From: Gramella sp. AN32 | Lineage (GTDB): Bacteria > Bacteroidota > Bacteroidia > Flavobacteriales > Flavobacteriaceae | Assembly (NCBI RefSeq): GCF_023718305.1 | Contig: NZ_QEYO01000007.1 | Span: 1-64,000, forward strand | Direction: 5' to 3' | Length of the DNA stretch: 64,000 nucleotides | The notes under the pieces: generated by a model | Told to the model about the DNA's origin: nothing | The model's database searches: none | Seen by the model: the letters and a program-made list of their open reading frames with translations, nothing else | Translations under genes and position numbers: made by a program | Part shown: piece after piece, positions 29,401 to 37,433 of the stretch | Layout: each line of letters starts with the position of its first letter | Position numbering within the stretch: the first letter of the stretch is position 1

Positions 29401-29846
29401 TATTTTCTTTTTTTAATTGAATTTATTACCTTTTCTTGAAACTTACCAATTAAATAGCTTTCAACTTCTAATCTCCCAAAATTAATAGGCAAAAATGAAA
29501 CGTAAATATTATTAGCAAAATATTCATCCAATAGCATTTCGATATCGTCAGTAAATTTTTTTCTTGATTTAATTCCCCGGTATCTTAAATATCCGAATTG
29601 CTTTCTAAAAGAATGATTTACGGTTCTATTTATTTCATTCATTCTATCCTTTAAATTTCCGCTTTCTCCAATGTAAATCAAATTATCATCATTCTCAAAA
29701 ATCGCATAAATTCCGGGCTCGTTCGGTACATTATTTTTTCTCCAATCTTTACACTTTTTAAATTTAATACGCTTGGAGTTAAATAATTCTTTTTCTATTC
29801 TTTCTAAAATTTCAATGAGTTCAGATTGGTTCAATTTGTATTTCAT
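29400..29846 (-). CDS. GIY-YIG nuclease-like protein
   Basis: This 148-residue protein has the GIY-YIG core (PGIYAIFENDDNLIYIGESGNLKDRM, about residues 43-68) with the catalytic Tyr and Arg, and a later Glu in RLEVESYLIGKF. An N-terminal helical segment of about 40 residues precedes the domain. Catalytic residues look intact, so DNA cleavage is plausible. It is the first gene of a two-gene unit with the P-loop protein, within the cargo region. Confidence 0.8.
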   Translation of the reverse strand: MKYKLNQSELIEILERIEKELFNSKRIKFKKCKDWRKNNVPNEPGIYAIFENDDNLIYIGESGNLKDRMNEINRTVNHSFRKQFGYLRYRGIKSRKKFTDDIEMLLDEYFANNIYVSFLPINFGRLEVESYLIGKFQEKVINSIKKRK

Positions 29847-29908
29847 TTAGATGTTTTTTAACTTGATAGCAACGTGCTTTTTATATTCCCATTTGAAGCT
29901 CGTAGCTT

Positions 29909-31399
29909 TTATTTTCTCACATACTTTCTAAATGCTGAAATAAACTGAAAAATAAAAAAACCTACAATTAATTTATTTCCAAAATCGAGAAACAATGTCC
30001 AAAATGTATATTCCGATTTAGATATTAAAAAATCCTTTCTGTGAGTTAAATCCAAGAACGAAAAATAATGTCCGACCAAATTCCAGTCAAATTCTGTGGA
30101 CTTAAAAATTCTACCAATACTTGAAAGATAAAAAATGTAAAAGAGTATAGAGAAGAATAAAAGTCCCACAATTGGTCGTTTAATTGATAAGCCGTGATTA
30201 TTTGAAATACTGTTTAAACAGAGAATAAATTTGTCAGATGTCGGTAAACTCGAAATCTTTCTCAAAGAATCTTTTGAAATAGCATCAAGTTTTTGCGCCT
30301 CAAAATAATTTCCAGAGGCCTCTAATGATTTTCTCAATTGAAGAAACGTTTCATACTGGTCTTTATAATAGTTTTGTGGTTTTTGTTCGGGGTAATGTAT
30401 GTTTTCTAACGTCTTAAATTTTTCAAAGCTCAAACTATCTTTTGGAAAATTACAACTTGTAAAAGTTGCTTTAGCAAAACGTGTTCTATAAAAGGATAAT
30501 GTCTTATAACCATTAAAATCAATATTATCAAACCAACTGTTATCCATATTTGATTTATGAACTTCAACTTTGGAATCAGTTAAGTAAGGCGAAATGTTAT
30601 AAAGTAGCATTTCTGATTGAGAGCTAAAATCTCTAATAAAAAGGTTGTTTATTTCTGTATTTTCAATAGATATTTTGCCATTGGCTGAACCTCTAAATGA
30701 GAGAGAATTTAAGATGCAATTTTCAATTTTTAGTTGTTCGTCGTTTTCTTTGGAAAGATCTAAACTTAAATTGATATTAAGTTTCTTTTTATCCTCCTTG
30801 GTTAAATAATAACGAATTTTATATTCTTTGATTTGTTCGTGTCGTGAAAGATAAACACCAGATTGTTCTTTCTTATTATGGCTGAAACGAACATTTACGT
30901 TTTTTGAATGATTAACATAAACGGATTGCTTAAGCCCTATTAATCCATTCGCTGATTTCACGTCTGAGCCTGTAAGTAAAGTTTTCCACTTGCTTATAAA
31001 AATGTTTTCCTCCGTATAAGATATATCTATTCGCTTTTGATACTGTAGGAATAGGGAAGGCGTAATACAATTATTAATTGAGATACTTTTAATCTTACTG
31101 TTATTAATATTGCCACTAATAATGCAACCGTGAAAATGAAATGAAATTTGTTCTGTTGTAATTGATTCAATTTGAATATTTTGAATTTGACAGAAAGAAA
31201 AGTTTAATGAAATGCTTTCAAATTCAATTTCAGATTCATTGATTAAAACTAACTTTTTAAATCGGCAATTCTCAAAGTTCAAAACTGTTTGATTATTCAC
31301 AAACGCAATGTCCTTGAAAACCTCCTGCGTTATTTTTATTTCCGCAGTTCCGTAATCTTGATCCTTAATTGTTTTGTATGGTTCTAATTTTATTTCCAA
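29909..31399 (-). CDS. Beta-helix-like protein with C-terminal membrane domain
   Basis: This 496-residue protein consists for its first 330 residues of short degenerate repeats with N/C/F ladders (VLNFENCRFKKLVL, FHFHGCIISGNINNSKIKSISINNC). They resemble a loose pentapeptide-repeat right-handed beta-helix. A linker with LRKSLEASGNYFEAQKLDAISKDSLRK follows, then about two or three membrane segments (RPIVGLLFFSILFYIFYLSSIG; FWTLFLDFGNKLIVGFFIFQFISAF). This architecture occurs as orphan genes in bacterial genomes and defence islands, with unknown function. It stands alone, 62 bp upstream of the GIY-YIG gene on the same strand. Confidence 0.7.
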   Translation of the reverse strand: MEIKLEPYKTIKDQDYGTAEIKITQEVFKDIAFVNNQTVLNFENCRFKKLVLINESEIEFESISLNFSFCQIQNIQIESITTEQISFHFHGCIISGNINNSKIKSISINNCITPSLFLQYQKRIDISYTEENIFISKWKTLLTGSDVKSANGLIGLKQSVYVNHSKNVNVRFSHNKKEQSGVYLSRHEQIKEYKIRYYLTKEDKKKLNINLSLDLSKENDEQLKIENCILNSLSFRGSANGKISIENTEINNLFIRDFSSQSEMLLYNISPYLTDSKVEVHKSNMDNSWFDNIDFNGYKTLSFYRTRFAKATFTSCNFPKDSLSFEKFKTLENIHYPEQKPQNYYKDQYETFLQLRKSLEASGNYFEAQKLDAISKDSLRKISSLPTSDKFILCLNSISNNHGLSIKRPIVGLLFFSILFYIFYLSSIGRIFKSTEFDWNLVGHYFSFLDLTHRKDFLISKSEYTFWTLFLDFGNKLIVGFFIFQFISAFRKYVRK

Positions 31400-31503
31400 G
31401 GTTTTTCAGCTTGTGGATAATTTAACAAATAGGTTACAAAGATAGAAGTATTGATTAATTTAACAGAGTTAAACCTACATTCTATTGAAAATCAAAGCAA
31501 TAT

Positions 31504-33087
31504 CTAATTAAAAATAGAATGTGCCTCCTCATAAATCCGCTCAAAATTATCCTCTAAATCAGACATTGAAAATTGCTTTGAATCCTCTGGTAACCCCTTT
31601 TGAATATTGGCTAATTTAAACTGCACTTTTTTGTCAGTTCCATCTGCATACGTAATAAACTCCCCCTGCTTCAGCCGAAAGAAAACATCCGCCCTGATTT
31701 TTGGAATTTCCTTTTCTCCGGTGGTTATACGGGTATCAAAATCCAGATTATGCCCACGGCTCACGCTCTTTGTCGGGTAGTTTATAATCTCAAAAAAACG
31801 TTCGTAATATTTTGCGGTGTCCGGGTCATTGACCTTTCCAAAGAATTGATAAGAAAGGTTACTCAATATTGCCTTACTAGCCTTATCTCCATACATCATA
31901 TCGTTCTGGATCTTGTCCTGCATCACATAGACCGTAGAAATATTATAGCTCCGTAATGTTGCCGGAATGCGGTGCATATTCAATAAGCGTATGGTAGGTG
32001 CTTCTTCCATTAACAAGAATGAAGGTTTGAAATTCCGCACACTCATTTGTTTGGTGATGGTATGGACAATGGTAGCAATCACCGGTGAATACGAAGTCTC
32101 AAATTTTGGATTATTTACGACTGAAATTACCGCAGGATTTTCTTCACTATTGATATTGAGTGGGACTTCATCTGCGGACAAGGCCATAAAAATTCGTTGT
32201 GTACTGATGCGTTTTAATGCATTGGCCAGGGTACTTTTTACCCCGGCAGTTTGCCGTTCCGAATCCTTACCACTTATAAAGGCATCTGCCATAGCCCTTG
32301 AGGTGGTATTGGTTTCCAAAAACTGTATGAGACTGTCGGTGTCCAGATATTGATAAATAGCAATCAAATGGGGAAGGGTGCAGAATTGGGGATAGGTCGT
32401 TTTGAGTTTCCAGATGAGTCCGCCAATCAAGCCTTCGGCAGCATCGTTAAAGAATTTAGTCGTTCCTGTCGTGCCCGATTCCCTTTGCTCCAATAGGTTC
32501 TCTATCAGTACCCGAGAAACTTCGTTGACGCTTTCCTCGTTCTCTAAATACCGGGGAGCAATCGGATTGACCCGATGGATGATTTTATCAAAGGAAATCA
32601 CCTTAAACGGAATATGCCCATCCTTAAAAAGTGGATACGCCATTTCGGTCAGCTCAAAATCCTTGTAATCGTGGATGATGCCACAAAAACCTTCTTTCCG
32701 AAAATGTTTCAAAAATCCATACACTACACTTTCGGTCTTTCCGCTTCCTGCAGAACCAATGATGGATGCCCCGCGCTTGATATTGTCAAGCTTAAAATTC
32801 CCTTTCGTAGTTTCAAAATTAACTTGATATCGGTCGTCACCATTTTTTGGTCTTTCTTTTTTATGCAAGAAAACATACAATGTTATATTGATCAACAAAA
32901 GTGGACAGACAACATTCAGCAACACTAAAACCAAACCGTTCCAATGCTGTAAAAAATAAACTAGCATACACAACACAAAGCTGCTCAGCGCAAATGCATA
33001 TCTTGATATTCGATATAATCCATAAAATAGCATACTGACCAAGCCAATGGTTAAAAGAACGGTAAAAAGGTTATCTATATACATCAT
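31504..33087 (-). CDS. Type IV coupling protein (TraD/VirD4-like)
   Basis: This 527-residue protein has three N-terminal membrane segments (about residues 8-25, 31-47, 52-75). Walker A GSAGSGKTES (111-120) and Walker B SFLLMEEAPT follow. It delivers the relaxase-DNA complex to the conjugation channel. In Bacteroidota elements this gene (called mobC or traG-like) follows the relaxase, as it does here, 7 bp after it. The sequence is full length. Confidence 0.9.
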   Translation of the reverse strand: MMYIDNLFTVLLTIGLVSMLFYGLYRISRYAFALSSFVLCMLVYFLQHWNGLVLVLLNVVCPLLLINITLYVFLHKKERPKNGDDRYQVNFETTKGNFKLDNIKRGASIIGSAGSGKTESVVYGFLKHFRKEGFCGIIHDYKDFELTEMAYPLFKDGHIPFKVISFDKIIHRVNPIAPRYLENEESVNEVSRVLIENLLEQRESGTTGTTKFFNDAAEGLIGGLIWKLKTTYPQFCTLPHLIAIYQYLDTDSLIQFLETNTTSRAMADAFISGKDSERQTAGVKSTLANALKRISTQRIFMALSADEVPLNINSEENPAVISVVNNPKFETSYSPVIATIVHTITKQMSVRNFKPSFLLMEEAPTIRLLNMHRIPATLRSYNISTVYVMQDKIQNDMMYGDKASKAILSNLSYQFFGKVNDPDTAKYYERFFEIINYPTKSVSRGHNLDFDTRITTGEKEIPKIRADVFFRLKQGEFITYADGTDKKVQFKLANIQKGLPEDSKQFSMSDLEDNFERIYEEAHSIFN

Positions 33088-33094
33088 ACTGGAA

Positions 33095-34147
33095 TTAGAT
33101 TCCTATAGAACTTGATTTGATGGCCACTTCCACGCCACGGCGCAGTCGGTTGAATACTTTCATTGCCAATTGCGCCTGTGTTACCGGAATGCTTGGCAGC
33201 ATTGGAACACCACTTTCCTTCATCATTTTAAAGGCGATTACCTTTTCATTGGTGGGCAATTTCATCAGCGAGGCAAAATAGACTTTGGGATTCTTTATAA
33301 AATCCTTTCGAGCTTTGTAGGTCTCGGCAAAGTTTCTTTGATAGCCAAAAGTCCTATCAAAGGTCTTTTCCGCACGTTCAAAAAACTGGTCACGGTCAAA
33401 GCCCCGTTTTACATTCTTACCGTGCATTTCCACTTCCGATGCCTTATGCTTGCTCCCCGGGGAAAGGCTGAAGGTGTTGGAGGCATCCTTCCGGCTTACG
33501 ATGATATGGATATGGCTTTGGTTTCCCGCCTTTGGCATTCCCTGGACAATTCGTTTCCCGTCCTGTTGGTACGGGGCTTCCTTTTCCAATCGATCAATTT
33601 TCTTCTGCAATAGTTTGCTATTGCCCTCAGTCTGCCCTTCTTCAATACTTCTGATTTCAGTTTTGAGCTGAAGGATTTTCGTTGCATAAGGCTGGTTTTC
33701 CTTGATCTGCCAATCCGTTCCCTTGAAAGTGCGTTGGTGTTCGATTTTCGCATAATATTTTATATCATCAATTTTAATGGGTCTTCCGTTTATTTCACGG
33801 TTAAAGGATGCCACATAATCCTTCATCAGTTCACGGGTGTATCTTTTTAAATCTTGGCTACTGTTCTGTAACCGGTTCAGTTCGTATTTGGAAGGACTGA
33901 CCGTAATGGAATAGAATTTGGGTTCGGTCTTTTTGAGTTTGGCACCGTTGCCATCAATTTCCTTTACGACTTTGTCAGCCGATATTTCATCATCATATTG
34001 ATTGAAAAAATGCTCCATTCCCGCCTGTCCGGCCGGCAGGTCTTCCTGTTCCAGACTCTGGTTTTCCTTCTCCAGATAGCCGACAAAATCGCCTGAACTT
34101 TGTGAATAATTTCCTCCCAGTTTTTGAGGTGTAATTGTGATATACAT
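33095..34147 (-). CDS. mobB: MobB-type relaxase (DUF5712)
   Basis: This 350-residue protein nicks the transfer origin. It starts MYITITPQKLGG, and its metal-binding motif is SHIHIIVSR (His at residues 212 and 214). Candidate catalytic tyrosines lie in the N-terminal third. Residues 36-43 read DLPAGQAG. This is an in-frame translation of a palindromic repeat at 34021-34040 and not family sequence. The insertion keeps the frame, so function may survive. It is the middle gene of mobA-mobB-coupling protein. Confidence 0.88.
   Translation of the reverse strand: MYITITPQKLGGNYSQSSGDFVGYLEKENQSLEQEDLPAGQAGMEHFFNQYDDEISADKVVKEIDGNGAKLKKTEPKFYSITVSPSKYELNRLQNSSQDLKRYTRELMKDYVASFNREINGRPIKIDDIKYYAKIEHQRTFKGTDWQIKENQPYATKILQLKTEIRSIEEGQTEGNSKLLQKKIDRLEKEAPYQQDGKRIVQGMPKAGNQSHIHIIVSRKDASNTFSLSPGSKHKASEVEMHGKNVKRGFDRDQFFERAEKTFDRTFGYQRNFAETYKARKDFIKNPKVYFASLMKLPTNEKVIAFKMMKESGVPMLPSIPVTQAQLAMKVFNRLRRGVEVAIKSSSIGI
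34021..34040. repeat. Palindromic tag repeat inside the relaxase gene
   Basis: CCTGTCCGG-CCGGCAGG is a GC-rich near-palindrome in AT-rich surroundings. It is translated in frame as LPAGQAG. The same peptide tag occurs in unrelated proteins of Flavobacteria, where the DNA is a dispersed short repeat (family knowledge, from memory). Confidence 0.6.
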
Positions 34148-34158
34148 AGCTCAAAAAT

Positions 34159-34539
34159 TTAGAGTTCGTTAGTATGGTTTTGCTTTTCCTGAAATCTTAC
34201 TTTAGGTTTTTCTTCGACCGTTTTCTTTTCCAAAATCAAAGGTTTTTTTGAAGGTTCGCTCGTCTGAAAAAGGGATTCAATCATTGCCACGGTGGGTTTG
34301 GTCTGTGTCTTTTCCATATCCCGCATTATGGCGATGACTGCATTGATGCGTTTCTTTAGGGAAGCTTCGATTGTCCTTCCCGTTGGTCCCAATTTTTCCT
34401 TTGGGGAAATCTCGTTGTAGAAGAAAAAGTCGAGCATTGTTTCCAATGCTTCGGTGTGTGATTTGAAGTGTGTCCTTGAAAATTCTTGAAAACGTTTTGC
34501 CGTTTCCTTTTTGAACCTGATGCCGATAAATGAGTCCAT
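34159..34539 (-). CDS. mobA: MobA/BfmA-type mobilisation protein
   Basis: This 126-residue basic protein has an N-terminal ribbon-helix-helix-like segment (FIGIRFKKETAKRFQEFSRTHFKSHTEALETMLDFF) and a helical middle (IEASLKKRINAVIAIMRDMEKTQ). Such small proteins bind the transfer origin and help the relaxase nick. It is 11 bp upstream of mobB, and the candidate oriT lies just upstream of its start. Confidence 0.8.
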   Translation of the reverse strand: MDSFIGIRFKKETAKRFQEFSRTHFKSHTEALETMLDFFFYNEISPKEKLGPTGRTIEASLKKRINAVIAIMRDMEKTQTKPTVAMIESLFQTSEPSKKPLILEKKTVEEKPKVRFQEKQNHTNEL

Positions 34540-34715
34540 AATTCGCCGATTTGTCGCAAATCCTTCCCTAAAAATGGACGTTCACAGGGCATTTGTCGCA
34601 AATTGTAGGAGGTCGGGAATTTTATATTTTTTCAAATTACTGAATATCAGTTATTTGAAAATAAAAAGGAGTTCTAAACATCGCATCGCGTGTTACCCTC
34701 TTGCTACTCCTTTTC

Positions 34716-34762
34716 GTCCCGCCCAGCGGGACAAAATTCCGTACAATTTGGCTCAAAGCCAA
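34716..34762. other. Candidate oriT: two hairpins upstream of mobA
   Basis: The 429-bp gap upstream of mobA contains GTCCCGC-CCA-GCGGGAC (34716-34732) and TTGGCT-CAA-AGCCAA (34748-34762). These are two perfect short inverted repeats 15 bp apart. Transfer origins of Bacteroidota elements usually lie next to mobA and contain such repeats. No nick-site consensus could be confirmed. No gene is seen in the gap. Confidence 0.45.
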
Positions 34763-34924
34763 TTGCCAGTTTCAGGGAAATAATTTCCTGTTATGTAATT
34801 TTTCGATGGGTACGGTTATCGGCGAAAGTCAAAAAATGGATAACCCTACGTAAATTTGAATGCTGAATTTCAGCGAAATAAAGATAGTGATTTTTATTGA
34901 ATTGAAATCGGTGAAACAGAAAAA

Positions 34925-34946
34925 CACCTCCAAGAATTTAGAGGTG
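34925..34946 (-). terminator. Terminator of the 65-aa gene
   Basis: On the minus strand CACCTC and GAGGTG form a stem, followed by a run of T. It sits 22 bp past the stop of the small gene and would end transcription coming from the radC/ssb side. Confidence 0.65.
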
Positions 34947-34968
34947 CTTGACTATGCAGTTTATAAAA

Positions 34969-35166
34969 TCAGATGTTGAATACAAACGTATAGGAATACA
35001 AATTGCATAAAGCTTCTTCGGCTATCATCTTTTCAAAACTGGTGTGATTTTTTCTTACGTATTTGCGGATGTCCTCCCCAAATTTTCGTTCCACATCCTT
35101 CTTGGAATTTTCCAAAAGTCGGGTTTGAGCCTCTTCGCTCAAGTCTGTAAAATTTAGATAAATCAT
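34969..35166 (-). CDS. Hypothetical element protein, 65 aa
   Basis: The start is placed at the ATG 35166, which has AAGGG just upstream and follows the radC remnant stop by 10 bp. A longer start would overlap radC. The protein is helical and charged (LSEEAQTRLLENSKKDVERKFGEDIRKYVRK) and belongs to no family I can name. Small genes next to radC are common in conjugative elements of this group. Confidence 0.55.
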   Translation of the reverse strand: MIYLNFTDLSEEAQTRLLENSKKDVERKFGEDIRKYVRKNHTSFEKMIAEEALCNLYSYTFVFNI

Positions 35167-35176
35167 ACCCTTGATT

Positions 35177-35341
35177 TTAAAGGATTCCGTTATCTGCAAA
35201 ACTGTAATAGTCGCCATCAGGGGTCAATATCAAATGGTCTAAAACTTTGATATCAAGTAGCTCCCCAGCCTTTTTAATTTTTTGGGTCAGGCTTTTATCC
35301 GCTTCACTGGGCTTTAAAGTACCGCTCGGGTGGTTGTGAGC
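35177..35341 (-). pseudogene. radC: radC-like gene, 3' fragment
   Basis: The frame encodes AHNHPSGTLKPSEADK and a tail ending SFADNGIL. This is the JAB-domain metal-binding core and C terminus of RadC-family proteins. The 5' part lies at 38861-39145 beyond the RIT element. Joining the two parts as VIL-AHNHPSG restores a normal RadC sequence, so one insertion event broke the gene. Confidence 0.85.
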
Positions 35342-35364
35342 TTTATGTAAAGCTTTACATAAAG
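35341..35364. repeat. 24-bp perfect palindrome at the RIT left end
   Basis: CTTTATGTAAAG is followed directly by its reverse complement. The arms contain TTATGTAAAG, the same core found in the terminal inverted repeats. It may be a recombinase binding site, or the outer end of the element together with the target junction. Confidence 0.7.
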
Positions 35365-35366
35365 CC

Positions 35367-35396
35367 CATTATGCAAAGTAAATAGTTATGTAAAGT
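35367..35396 (+). repeat. RIT terminal inverted repeat, left
   Basis: This 30-bp sequence is identical to the reverse complement of 38828-38857. It contains TATGTAAAGT at the inner side. A further inverted copy of TATGTAAAGTAA lies at 35438-35449, so this end has paired subterminal sites. Confidence 0.9.
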
Positions 35397-35455
35397 AAAC
35401 GGCTGAACCTCCTTATTCCCCTGATTAATCTACCAAATTACTTTACATAGCTTTT

Positions 35456-36469
35456 TTAGAATTTCTTCAGCCACATCATTAGATTTTCATTTTTTGTCCA
35501 TGTGGCTGTTTCGTCAGGATTAATATTTACATAAGCCTTTTCTAAAGCTTTGCGTTTTTGTTTGGAATCTGCCCTGGCATAGATTTCTGTAGTTTGAACG
35601 GATACGTGCCCCAGTATATCCCGGATATAGACCAGGTTCACTCCTGCTTGCAGTAGGTGCATTGCTTTAGAGTGCCGCAGGGAATGACAGCTTATTTTGT
35701 CAGGTAGCAGCATCTTATTTGCTTCCTTTGCCTTTTTATAATATTTCTGTACAATGTAATGGATCCCGGCACGGGTGAGTTTCTCCTTTCTACTATTAAA
35801 GAACAGCGGATACCTATTAGCAAAAGCTGCATCTAACCGGTTTTCTTTTAAATAGTTCTTTAGGTGCCGGGTTTGAGCATCCAGCATCGGTACCACACGC
35901 GCTTTATTTCCCTTTCCAATGATTTTGATCACAGGAGGAGTATCCAGTCTGACCATAGATGGGGTCAAGTCAATAATTTCTTGTACCCTGGCCCCGGTAT
36001 CATACATTAAAGACATTAGCGCCAGGTCCCTCCGGCCTTTGAGGCTAGTAGTGTCCGGTTGTTCCAATAATAATTTCATTGCTTCGATGGTGAGGTAGGT
36101 AATGGATTTATGCTGAGATCTTTTAAACCTGATGGATAAAATCTTTTGGCATTGGTGCAGATATTCCAGGCTTTCATGTTGTAAAAACCTGTAGAATGAA
36201 TGGATGGCCGCCAGGCGTGCATTGCGAGTAGCATTGCTACAGCTCCTAGTGCTTTGTAGCCAGTCGAGATAATCCAGTACTACTTCTTTGGTTACCTTAT
36301 CTAAAGTGAGTTTCTCTACTTTTAAGCATTTTTCCTTTTGGAGGTACTCTAGTAGTAAAACAAAGGTATCCCGATACGCCCTAATCGTATTGTTACTTAG
36401 CCCTTTCTCATGGGGCAGGTACCTGGATATAAAATCAGAGATATACTTGGAAAAATCAGTTGGCTTCAT
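35456..36469 (-). CDS. ritC: RIT tyrosine recombinase C
   Basis: The protein is 337 residues from the ATG at 36469, which overlaps ritB by 14 bp (a longer start adds 8 residues). The N-terminal SAM-like core-binding domain (SNNTIRAYRDTFVLLLEYLQ) is followed by the catalytic domain. Arg is in YDTGARVQEIIDLT, and HSLRHS, DILGHVSVQTTEIYARA supply the His, Arg, His and nucleophile Tyr. All key residues are present. It is the third gene of the trio. Confidence 0.88.
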   Translation of the reverse strand: MKPTDFSKYISDFISRYLPHEKGLSNNTIRAYRDTFVLLLEYLQKEKCLKVEKLTLDKVTKEVVLDYLDWLQSTRSCSNATRNARLAAIHSFYRFLQHESLEYLHQCQKILSIRFKRSQHKSITYLTIEAMKLLLEQPDTTSLKGRRDLALMSLMYDTGARVQEIIDLTPSMVRLDTPPVIKIIGKGNKARVVPMLDAQTRHLKNYLKENRLDAAFANRYPLFFNSRKEKLTRAGIHYIVQKYYKKAKEANKMLLPDKISCHSLRHSKAMHLLQAGVNLVYIRDILGHVSVQTTEIYARADSKQKRKALEKAYVNINPDETATWTKNENLMMWLKKF

Positions 36470-37433
36470 AGTTATTATATTTAGGAAATACATTCAGGGA
36501 GGTCATATCTACGTCCCTGATCAAATCCGGGTACATATTGGCCGTGAGCCTTACATAATGATTAGTGGCCCCTATTGACCCATGGCCCAGATAATTGGAA
36601 AGAACCGGTAAGGAAGCATAAAGGTCCACACCAGCTTCAGCCATACTCGCCAATGATGTCACTGCAAAGGTATGTCGGAGATCATGGACACGTGGTCCAT
36701 GGTTTCGGCCAGTATAAGGGATAGCTGCTTTGCCTAAACACTTTTTAAACCAGCTTCCCACCCCTTGGCCACATTTATTTCCGTTGGTGTTCACAAAGAA
36801 ATATTCCGATCTGTTCTCAATAGGGAGTTGATCCCTGTAAAGTTTGTATTCTTTACAAACAGCGACCAGCGAAGTTGAAATAGGAATGATACGCTCCTTC
36901 CCATTCTTGGAGTCTTTCACCTGTAAATAATTTTCTTCCAGGTTTACATCCTCATCTGTCATGGCCAAAGCTTCTCCAATACGAATTCCGGTGCAGTACA
37001 ATAGCCTGATTAGTGCCGGCATACAAATCAAACAGGAATTCATATTCCTTTTTACAGATCTTAATTCATCAGCAGCCTTAAATAAGGCATGGACCTCCTT
37101 TTGGGAATAGATGTAGGGAATAAAGGTATTTTTCGGATAACGTGGAAGCTTGGAAATATAAGAGGGGATACCCAAATCACAGAGGTAAGAAGAAAATTGT
37201 GCAAGGAACCTTATTCTATCATACCGATATCGTTCAGACTCATTGCATCGCTCTTCACCCCATTTTTGGGCAAACTCCTTTGTGATCCCTTTCGTTTTTT
37301 CTTCACGTTGATGGGCTAATTGGTCAATTTGGGATAAGATAAGTTTCCCCGTGGTATACTTAAAACCCAGCTTTGTTTTCATATCAATGAATTGGGTAAT
37401 ATCCGGGCCGTATATGCTGTCATAACTAATCAT
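36456..37433 (-). CDS. ritB: RIT tyrosine recombinase B
   Basis: This 325-residue protein has the catalytic domain with YCTGIRIGEALAM (Arg), VHDLRHTFAV (His, Arg) and YLGHGSIGATNHYVRL (His, Tyr). It overlaps ritA by 8 bp and ritC by 14 bp, which indicates tight translational coupling and a fixed ratio of the three proteins. No frame breaks are seen. Confidence 0.88.
   Translation of the reverse strand: MISYDSIYGPDITQFIDMKTKLGFKYTTGKLILSQIDQLAHQREEKTKGITKEFAQKWGEERCNESERYRYDRIRFLAQFSSYLCDLGIPSYISKLPRYPKNTFIPYIYSQKEVHALFKAADELRSVKRNMNSCLICMPALIRLLYCTGIRIGEALAMTDEDVNLEENYLQVKDSKNGKERIIPISTSLVAVCKEYKLYRDQLPIENRSEYFFVNTNGNKCGQGVGSWFKKCLGKAAIPYTGRNHGPRVHDLRHTFAVTSLASMAEAGVDLYASLPVLSNYLGHGSIGATNHYVRLTANMYPDLIRDVDMTSLNVFPKYNNYEAN

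Noticed and set aside
34021..34040. Start of a CRISPR-like or iteron array
   Set aside because: Only one copy occurs here, and it is an in-frame near-palindromic tag with no regular spacers.
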